Assembly (NCBI GenBank): GCA_943913645.1
Contig: CALTYZ010000022.1
Coordinates: forward strand, 1-39,304
Length of the DNA: 39,304 bases
Direction: 5' to 3'
Source: an uncultured Corynebacterium sp.
Lineage (GTDB): Bacteria; Actinomycetota; Actinomycetes; Mycobacteriales; Mycobacteriaceae
Positions within the stretch are counted from its first letter, which is position 1. Every line of letters starts with the position of its first letter. The translations under genes were made by a program, and so were the position numbers. Of this stretch, positions 33,708 through 39,304 are shown one piece after another. The notes under the pieces are model-generated. The model was not told the DNA's origin, ran no database searches, and saw only the letters and a program-made list of their open reading frames with translations.

Positions 33708-35081
33708 ATGAGCAACGAGTACCGCGTGCAAAATCCATGGAACAACGAGATTGTTGAAACCTTCGACTCCCTCACTGATGAGCAGGTTGAAGAGACGCTC
33801 GCAAAAGCTGAGAAGGCCTTCAAAACTTGGCGCAAAACCTCGTACGAAGAGCGCGCAGCTATCGTGAGCAAAGCAGCCCAGCTGCTGAAAGAGCGCAAGA
33901 CCGAATTGGCACAGATCGCAGCCGAGGAGATGGGCAAGCCCATCCCAGAAGGTGAGTGGGAGATGAACTTCTCCGGCGATATTCTGCAATTCTACGCAGA
34001 TAATGCGGCTGAACATTCCGCCGACAAGCAGGTCGACGTCCCCGGTGGTATGGCCGTAGTTCGCCGCTTGCCGCTCGGCATCCTCCTCGGCATCATGCCG
34101 TGGAATTACCCCATCTACCAGATCGCCCGCTTCGCTGGCCCGAATCTGATGAACGGCAACTGCATTCTGTTGAAGCATGCCGAGATCACACCGAAATCGG
34201 GTGCAGCCTTCGAAAAGATTCTGAAGGACGCTGGTCTGCCAGATGGCGTGTTCACGAACATCTACGCAACACACGACCAGATCGAGACGATTATCTCGGA
34301 TCCACGCGTGCAGGGAGTTTCGCTGACTGGTTCAGAGCGTGCAGGCTCGAAAGTTGCTGAAATTGCGGGACGCAACCTGAAAAAGGTCGTATTGGAGCTC
34401 GGTGGCACGGACCCGTACATCGTCCTCGATGCTGCCGATGTCAAGGTAGCTGCACAAGAGGCATGGGATAAGCGTGTCCACAACGCCGGCCAAGCGTGCA
34501 CTTCCAACAAACGCATCATTGTCATGGACGACATTTATGACGAGTTCGTGGACGCAATGGTAGAAATCGCTGAGGGCTACACCAAGGGTGACCCGCGCAA
34601 TCCCGGGAAGAACGAGTACTTCCCGATGTCATCGCGCCGGGCTGCTGAGATTCTTCACGATCAGATCAAGCGCTCTGTAGCGGCAGGCGCAACCCTGCGC
34701 ACCGGTGGTGAGATGGATGAGACAAGCGCGTACTTCTCACCGGCAGTACTCACTGATCTTCCGGTCGGCTCGGAACCCTACTACGAGGAGTTCTTCGGAC
34801 CCGTGGCGGAGATCTACCGCGTTTCATCTGAGCAGGAGGCGGTGGAGTTGGCAAACAACTCCTACCAAGGCCTTGGTGGTGCCGTCTTTTCGCAGGATGT
34901 GGAAAAAGCGAAGCAGGTGGCCGATCAGATTGAGACCGGCATGATTCACGTCAACTTGGGTCAGTATTTCTCTGCTGTTCTACCGTTTGGTGGTGTGAAG
35001 CGCTCCGGCTTTGGTCGTGAACTGTCTGTGTTTGCGCTTGATGAGTTTGTCAACAAGCAGTACTTCTACGTCAACGATTAA
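33708..35081 (+). CDS. NAD(P)-dependent aldehyde dehydrogenase (succinate-semialdehyde-dehydrogenase-like)
   Basis: Oxidises an aldehyde to the acid. 457 residues, the length of the shorter GabD-like branch. Catalytic Glu230 (VVLELGG), catalytic Cys264 (NAGQACTSNKR), PWNYP (131-135) in the cofactor site and the C-terminal PFGGVKRSGFGRE are intact. The cofactor lysine motif reads LKHAEITP where many relatives have KPA. The gene ends an operon with the two MpaB/Lcp-like oxygenases and is followed by a strong terminator, so its substrate is probably the aldehyde they release; this is inference. Confidence 0.9.
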   Translation: MSNEYRVQNPWNNEIVETFDSLTDEQVEETLAKAEKAFKTWRKTSYEERAAIVSKAAQLLKERKTELAQIAAEEMGKPIPEGEWEMNFSGDILQFYADNAAEHSADKQVDVPGGMAVVRRLPLGILLGIMPWNYPIYQIARFAGPNLMNGNCILLKHAEITPKSGAAFEKILKDAGLPDGVFTNIYATHDQIETIISDPRVQGVSLTGSERAGSKVAEIAGRNLKKVVLELGGTDPYIVLDAADVKVAAQEAWDKRVHNAGQACTSNKRIIVMDDIYDEFVDAMVEIAEGYTKGDPRNPGKNEYFPMSSRRAAEILHDQIKRSVAAGATLRTGGEMDETSAYFSPAVLTDLPVGSEPYYEEFFGPVAEIYRVSSEQEAVELANNSYQGLGGAVFSQDVEKAKQVADQIETGMIHVNLGQYFSAVLPFGGVKRSGFGRELSVFALDEFVNKQYFYVND

Positions 35082-35106
35082 GTACGTCAGGGGTTATGCT
35101 GATGCG

Positions 35107-35147
35107 AAAGCCGCTGTCGCCCTGTGCCGGGGCACAGCGGCTTTTTG
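35107..35147 (+). terminator. Rho-independent terminator after the oxygenase/ALDH operon
   Basis: AAAGCCGCTGT (35107-35117) pairs with ACAGCGGCTTT (35134-35144), and the hairpin runs into TTTTT. It separates the oxygenase/aldehyde dehydrogenase operon from the iron-uptake operon. Confidence 0.93.
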
Positions 35148-35195
35148 CTGCCTAACCGCGATGTAGCCTGCACAGAAACGGTATAGCTGGTTAAA

Positions 35196-35214
35196 TTAGA
35201 ATAGGCTTGCCTTA
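35196..35214. promoter_or_regulatory. DtxR-type iron box overlapping a -10 element
   Basis: TTAGAATAGGCTTGCCTTA matches 14 of 19 positions of the DtxR box as I know it (TTAGGTTAGGCTAACCTAA) and is roughly symmetric. TAGAAT inside it (35197-35202) is a good -10 hexamer. DtxR with iron bound here would block transcription of the siderophore operon that starts at 35276. Confidence 0.8.
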
Positions 35215-35275
35215 ACTTCTAGCGTCGCCTAGCGTGTATCACGTAATTCAGACCACTCCCATCGAAAGGCCTCGA

Positions 35276-36295
35276 ATGATTCGCACCTCTCGCACGGCGT
35301 TGCTGGCGCTCTTTGCCGCATCGGCCTTGGCTCTTGGCTCCTGCTCGAATGCTTCGTCCACCGGATCGGGTGCGAGCGGCGAAACCGTCACGTCCGCAAC
35401 GGCCAGTGATGAAGGACAGGGCACTGTGACAGTGACCGATAACTACGGCGAGAAGACGGTACCCAGCCCTCCGCAGCGGGTTGTCGCCCTCGATAACCGC
35501 AGTTTCGAGCTGCTCGACAGTTGGGGAGTGAAACCGGTCGCCGCGGCCCGCGCGCTGGTCCCAGACACGATCCCGGGCATTGCCGATGATGAGGACATTG
35601 TCGATATCGGTAATCACCGTGAGCCAGACCTGGAAGCATTGGTCGCCGCTGAGCCTGACGTCATTATCTCCGGCCAACGGTTCACCTCGTATGACGAAGA
35701 GATGCAGAAACTGGTCCCAGATGCGGTGCTGCTCAATTTTGAGCCGCGCGAAGGTGAGGACTTTGACAAAGAGCTGATTCGCCAGACGCTTGACCTGGGG
35801 GAGGTCTTTGGTAAACAAGCCGAGGCTGAGCAGGCCGTGGAGGACTTCACAAAAGCTGTCCAGCGGGTCCGGAGCGCGTACAACCCGGATCAGACTGTGA
35901 TGGCCACTATCGTCTCCGGCGGGGAGATTGGCTATGTTGCCCCGGGCTTAGGGCGTACATGGGGGCCACTGTTTGATCTCATCGGGTTGACGCCTGCGCT
36001 TGACGTCGACAATTCTTCTGATGATCACCAGGGAGACGACATTTCCGTTGAGGCGATTGCATCTGCGAACCCGGACTGGATGTTGGTGCTCGACCGCGAT
36101 GCTGGAACCAAGTCGGCCGAAGATTCCCCGGAAGCGCTGGCGGTGATTAGCGACTCCGCACCATTGCAAAACGTTGCGGCCGTGCAGCAAGATCACGTTT
36201 ACATCGCGCCGAAGGACACGTATACCAACGAGTCGATTCTGACTTACACCAAGATCTTGAATGATATGGCTGATGCATTTGAGGCGGCGAACTAG
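35276..36295 (+). CDS. Iron-siderophore ABC transporter, substrate-binding lipoprotein
   Basis: Membrane-anchored receptor that captures an iron chelate outside the cell. From ATG 35276 (AAAGG upstream) it has 339 residues, a lipoprotein signal with lipobox LGSC (Cys acylated after cleavage), a Ser/Gly/Thr-rich tether, and a class III binding-protein domain: PQRVVALDNRSFELLDSWGVKPVA, EPDLEALVAAEPDVIISG, and the long helix VEDFTKAVQRVRSA between the lobes. It resembles the FatB/YclQ type for catecholate or mixed siderophores; exact ligand unknown. First gene of a four-gene operon under the DtxR box. Confidence 0.92.
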   Translation: MIRTSRTALLALFAASALALGSCSNASSTGSGASGETVTSATASDEGQGTVTVTDNYGEKTVPSPPQRVVALDNRSFELLDSWGVKPVAAARALVPDTIPGIADDEDIVDIGNHREPDLEALVAAEPDVIISGQRFTSYDEEMQKLVPDAVLLNFEPREGEDFDKELIRQTLDLGEVFGKQAEAEQAVEDFTKAVQRVRSAYNPDQTVMATIVSGGEIGYVAPGLGRTWGPLFDLIGLTPALDVDNSSDDHQGDDISVEAIASANPDWMLVLDRDAGTKSAEDSPEALAVISDSAPLQNVAAVQQDHVYIAPKDTYTNESILTYTKILNDMADAFEAAN

Positions 36296-37289
36296 CCCCG
36301 AGGCTTCACCCGATAGATCCGAGGGAGCCACGGCGACTCGCCCCCGGGTGGTGAACTGGAGGTTGGCGCTCGCAATAGCGGGCGTAGCTGGCCTCCTGAT
36401 GCTGTCGCTCGCGGTTGGACAGTATGACATCATCGGCCAGGACGACGGCTGGGCGATGTTTCACACTACCCGAGTGCCACGCACGCTCGCGTTGGTGTTG
36501 GCGGGTGCCGCAATGGCGATGAGTGGTCTGATCATGCAGGTTCTGACCCAGAATCGGTTTGTGGAGCCGACGACGACAGGTACGACAGAGTGGGCTGGCC
36601 TCGGCTTGCTGGCAACGTTTGTGTTTGTGCCGCACGCCTCCATCCTGCTGCGCATGGCGGTGGCGGTCGGGTTTGCATTTGTGGGAACGATGATTTTCTT
36701 TGCGTTTCTGCGTCGAGTGCGGCTGCGATCAAGCCTCATCGTGCCCATTGTCGGCATCATGTTGGGAGCGGTGGTCAGCGCAGTATCAACGTTTTGGGCA
36801 CTCCAAACCGACATGCTCCAATCCCTTGGCATTTGGTTTGCCGGCTCGTTTACATCCGTAATCGCCGGGCAATACGAGGTGTTGTGGGTGGTGCTTGCTG
36901 TAGTGATCGCTGTCTTCGCGTACGCGGACCGTCTGACGCTCGCAGGACTCGGCGAGGATGTGACCACCAACCTCGGCCTGAATTACCAGCGCGTCGTATT
37001 TGCTGGTACTGCAATGGTGGCTGTCGCGACGGGGGTCGTGACGGTGGTAGTCGGCAACCTACCATTCCTGGGTCTTATCGTCCCCAATATTGTCGCGCTT
37101 GTCCGCGGCGATGACTTGCGTTCTAACCTTGCTTGGGTATGTCTCGTAGGGATCGCGATTGTCACCGTATGCGATATTGTTGGGCGCACCATCATTGCAC
37201 CGTTTGAGATGCCTGTGTCAGTCATCCTTGGCGTCATTGGTGCTGTTGTGTTTATCGCATTGATTGTGGGGCAGAGTCGTCGTGGGTGA
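36273..37289 (+). CDS. Iron-siderophore ABC transporter permease 1 (FecCD family)
   Basis: One half of the membrane channel. 338 residues from ATG 36273, about nine to ten helices, with RVPRTLALVLAGAAMAMSGLIMQVLTQN, the FecCD hallmark near the N-terminus, and NLPFLGLIVPNIVALVRG, the coupling region that meets the ATPase. The start is uncertain: ATG 36273 overlaps the binding-protein gene by 23 bases without a clear ribosome site; a GTG near 36349 would give a shorter N-terminus. Confidence 0.9.
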   Translation: MHLRRRTSPEASPDRSEGATATRPRVVNWRLALAIAGVAGLLMLSLAVGQYDIIGQDDGWAMFHTTRVPRTLALVLAGAAMAMSGLIMQVLTQNRFVEPTTTGTTEWAGLGLLATFVFVPHASILLRMAVAVGFAFVGTMIFFAFLRRVRLRSSLIVPIVGIMLGAVVSAVSTFWALQTDMLQSLGIWFAGSFTSVIAGQYEVLWVVLAVVIAVFAYADRLTLAGLGEDVTTNLGLNYQRVVFAGTAMVAVATGVVTVVVGNLPFLGLIVPNIVALVRGDDLRSNLAWVCLVGIAIVTVCDIVGRTIIAPFEMPVSVILGVIGAVVFIALIVGQSRRG

Positions 37290-38310
37290 GGCTGCGCAAG
37301 GCGCGGCGAAGCGGTCGGTTGGCGCCTTCGCTACGTCGGCAAGCAAATGGCGCTATTGGCGTCTTTTCGCAGGTCTTGTTGTGCTTTCCTGTTGTTGCGT
37401 TGCAGGACTTCTTGCCTATGGCAACCCCATGGACTTCGGCACTGCCGGGTATTGGCTGATTGCACAGCGGAGGCTGTCCGCAGTGATTGCAATGGCTGTT
37501 GTCGCGCTCTGCCAAGCAGTGGCAACTGTGGCGTTTCAGACGGTGACCAACAACCGGATCATCACGCCCTCAATCATGGGGTTTGAGTCGCTCTACATAG
37601 CGATTCATACCGCAGCCGTGTACTTCTTTGGGGCCTCCGGGCTGTTGAACTCCCGCACCCTGACGATGTTTCTGTTTCAGATCGCGGTCATGGTGGGTTT
37701 ATCACTGCTGCTCTATACCTGGCTGCTCACGGACAAAGAAGCAAATATGCATGCGATGCTGCTGGTAGGCATAGTGATCGGCGGTGGTCTTGGAAGTGTG
37801 TCAACATTCATGCAGCGAATGCTGACACCGAGCGAGTTCGATGTGCTCACCGCGCGCCTCTTCGGATCAGTAAACAACGCTGATCCGGCGTATTACCCGG
37901 TTGCCATACCGTTAGTGCTGATCGCCACGACTTTGATTGTCGCGAATTCCCGCAGGCTCAATGTGCTCAGTTTAGGACGAACTGCAGCAACCGGGCTGGG
38001 GGTGCATTTTCGAGCTCACGCACTGTACACCTTGGTGCTCGTGGCTATCTTGATGGCGGTATCAACAGCGCTTGTGGGGCCGATGACATTTCTTGGTTTC
38101 CTGGTAGCAACATTGGCCTACCAGTTCACCGACAGCTATGACCACCGATTCATCTTCCCGATGGCGGTCCTGCTGGCGTTTTGTGTGCTCACTGGTGCCT
38201 ACTTTGTGATGAACCGCGTGTTCTACGCCCAAGGCGTCGTCTCCATCATTATCGAGCTTGTCGGGGGAATCACATTCCTTGCGGTGATCTTGAGAAAGGG
38301 GCATTTGTGA
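37282..38310 (+). CDS. Iron-siderophore ABC transporter permease 2 (FecCD family)
   Basis: Second half of the channel, 342 residues, about nine to ten helices. The N-terminal hallmark reads RRLSAVIAMAVVALCQAVAT and then TNNRIITPSIMGFESLY; the coupling region GPMTFLGFLVATLAYQ is in place. GTG 37282 overlaps the stop of permease 1 by 8 bases; TTG 37264 is the alternative. It is clearly diverged from permease 1, as expected for a heterodimer. Confidence 0.9.
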   Translation: MGEAAQGAAKRSVGAFATSASKWRYWRLFAGLVVLSCCCVAGLLAYGNPMDFGTAGYWLIAQRRLSAVIAMAVVALCQAVATVAFQTVTNNRIITPSIMGFESLYIAIHTAAVYFFGASGLLNSRTLTMFLFQIAVMVGLSLLLYTWLLTDKEANMHAMLLVGIVIGGGLGSVSTFMQRMLTPSEFDVLTARLFGSVNNADPAYYPVAIPLVLIATTLIVANSRRLNVLSLGRTAATGLGVHFRAHALYTLVLVAILMAVSTALVGPMTFLGFLVATLAYQFTDSYDHRFIFPMAVLLAFCVLTGAYFVMNRVFYAQGVVSIIIELVGGITFLAVILRKGHL

Positions 38311-39062
38311 TAGCGCTTAACGAAGTTACAAAGAGCTACAGTTCCGACGTTGGCATCGGACCAGTCACGCTGGAAATACCTACAGGCGGGATCACCGCGC
38401 TTGTTGGCCCCAACGGTGCAGGCAAGTCGACGCTGCTGACAATGATCGGGCGGTTGTTGGCAGCAGATTCTGGCACAGTTGAAATCGGCCAGCTGGATAT
38501 CAGCAGGGCGAAGTCGAAAGACTTGGCAAAAATTGTCTCGATCTTGCGCCAGGAGAACCACTTTGTGACGCGGTTGACGGTGCGCCAGCTTGTAGGTTTC
38601 GGCCGTTTTCCACACTCGGGTGGGCGCTTGACTGCTGCGGACGAGGCAATCATCACGAAATATATCGATTTCTTCCGGCTTCGGCCGCTGGAGGGGCGCT
38701 TTCTTGACCAGCTATCGGGTGGCCAGCGCCAACGCGCGTACGTGGCAATGGTGCTGTGCCAAGAAACCGAGTATGTGCTTCTTGACGAGCCTTTGAACAA
38801 CCTCGATATCGCACACAGCGTAGAGATGATGCAACACCTCCACCAAGCAGCGCACGAGCTGGGGCGCACCATTGTGATCGTGCTCCACGACATCAACTTT
38901 GCAGCGCGTTATGCCAACTACATTTGCGCAGTTAAAGACGGTCAAATTGCTGCCTTCGGTACGCCTAACGAGGTGATGCAAGATGAGTTGCTGACCGAGA
39001 TATTCAATACACCGGTGACAGTTATCCAGGGCCCTAATGGCCCCTTGGCTACCTACCACTAG
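38307..39062 (+). CDS. Iron-siderophore ABC transporter ATP-binding protein (FepC-like)
   Basis: Drives uptake by ATP hydrolysis. 251 residues with Walker A GPNGAGKST, Q-loop RQENHF, signature LSGGQRQR, Walker B YVLLDEP and H-loop VLHDIN. GTG 38307 overlaps the TGA of permease 2 (GTGA) and has AAAGGGG at good spacing, which settles the start. Last gene of the operon. I see no intrinsic terminator after it before the rRNA promoter. Confidence 0.94.
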   Translation: MIALNEVTKSYSSDVGIGPVTLEIPTGGITALVGPNGAGKSTLLTMIGRLLAADSGTVEIGQLDISRAKSKDLAKIVSILRQENHFVTRLTVRQLVGFGRFPHSGGRLTAADEAIITKYIDFFRLRPLEGRFLDQLSGGQRQRAYVAMVLCQETEYVLLDEPLNNLDIAHSVEMMQHLHQAAHELGRTIVIVLHDINFAARYANYICAVKDGQIAAFGTPNEVMQDELLTEIFNTPVTVIQGPNGPLATYH

Positions 39063-39199
39063 AACGTGTTTGTAGTGCGAATTTGCCTGTTCGTGTGTGC
39101 TGTGGTTTAGTAATCACTCGTTGCTTCCGAATGGAAAAACGCGAAAACTACAAAGATGACATCGGAGTAAACATTCCCAGGTCATGAGTTAACTTGAAG

Positions 39200-39228
39200 T
39201 TGACAAGACTTTACAGACTCTGTAGTTT
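39200..39228 (+). promoter_or_regulatory. Probable promoter of an rRNA operon
   Basis: A perfect -35 TTGACA (39200-39205) stands 17 bases before TAGTTT (39223-39228), a weak -10. A more AT-rich TATAAA lies slightly further on. The position about 60 bases before a known type of rRNA leader motif supports the call. Other promoters may lie further upstream in 39063-39199, where I see no gene. Confidence 0.6.
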
Positions 39229-39284
39229 TATAAAAACCGCCTCGAGCTATTCGTCTTGTGACGGGTGGTTGGGCGTGTGTGTGG

Positions 39285-39304
39285 TGTTTGAGAACTCGAT
39301 AGTG
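39285..39304 (+). promoter_or_regulatory. rRNA operon leader motif (start of an rrn operon beyond the window)
   Basis: TGTTTGAGAACTCGATAGTG closely matches the leader sequence (TTTGAGAACTCAATAGTG) that precedes 16S rRNA in corynebacteria and mycobacteria and includes the boxA/antitermination region. The 16S gene itself should begin shortly after the right edge. Confidence 0.8.

Noticed and set aside
1..39304. CRISPR array, insertion sequence, prophage or integrase
   Set aside because: No regularly spaced direct repeats, transposase motifs, phage genes or att-like duplications seen, even at the borders of the block inside the thi locus.

Overview
The window looks like a Corynebacterium chromosome of moderate to high GC. 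The main reasons are the block hisN / inositol-phosphatase paralogue / prfB / ftsE / ftsX / smpB / ssrA, the tmRNA tag (reads AEKNSQRDYALAA, ending QRDYALAA as remembered for corynebacteria), a DtxR-like iron box before a siderophore ABC operon, and an actinobacterial rRNA leader motif at the right edge. I see no insertion sequence, phage gene, CRISPR array or tRNA.

Left part (1-13.9 kb): a thiamine biosynthesis locus on the minus strand. thiE-thiO-thiS-thiG lie at 7.6-10.4 kb and follow, on the same strand, a CDF cation transporter, an M20 amidohydrolase and a DUF418 membrane protein. thiF sits alone at 0.2-1.4 kb. It is separated from thiG by about 6.2 kb of plus-strand genes: a BCCT osmolyte transporter, then a four-gene cluster (membrane PIG-L deacetylase, ATP-grasp ligase, PgaC/NodC-like glycosyltransferase 2, unknown membrane-anchored protein) that looks like an undescribed surface-glycan system. 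The last cluster gene and thiG converge so tightly that their stop codons share one CTAG.

Middle (14-23.3 kb): a small membrane protein and a secreted trypsin-like protease. Then thiC, behind a clear TPP riboswitch, is translationally coupled to two inositol-monophosphatase-family genes, the second being hisN. Opposite runs the housekeeping set prfB, ftsE, ftsX, smpB, an SDR gene and tmRNA, closed by a strong terminator.

Right part (23.3-39.3 kb) is metabolic. An MHS-family transporter diverges from a three-gene biotin-dependent carboxylase (5S-type carboxyltransferase, BCCP, biotin carboxylase), followed by a YdcZ-type membrane protein. Next comes a divergent locus with a PDR-type flavin/2Fe-2S reductase on one side and, on the other, two tandem proteins resembling the MpaB/latex-clearing-protein (DUF2236) oxygenases plus an aldehyde dehydrogenase. 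I consider this the best candidate for an undescribed catabolic system: oxidative cleavage of an unsaturated, perhaps isoprenoid, substrate to an aldehyde and then an acid. The window ends with an iron-siderophore ABC transporter operon (lipoprotein, two permeases, ATPase) and the promoter/leader of an rRNA operon whose genes lie beyond the edge.
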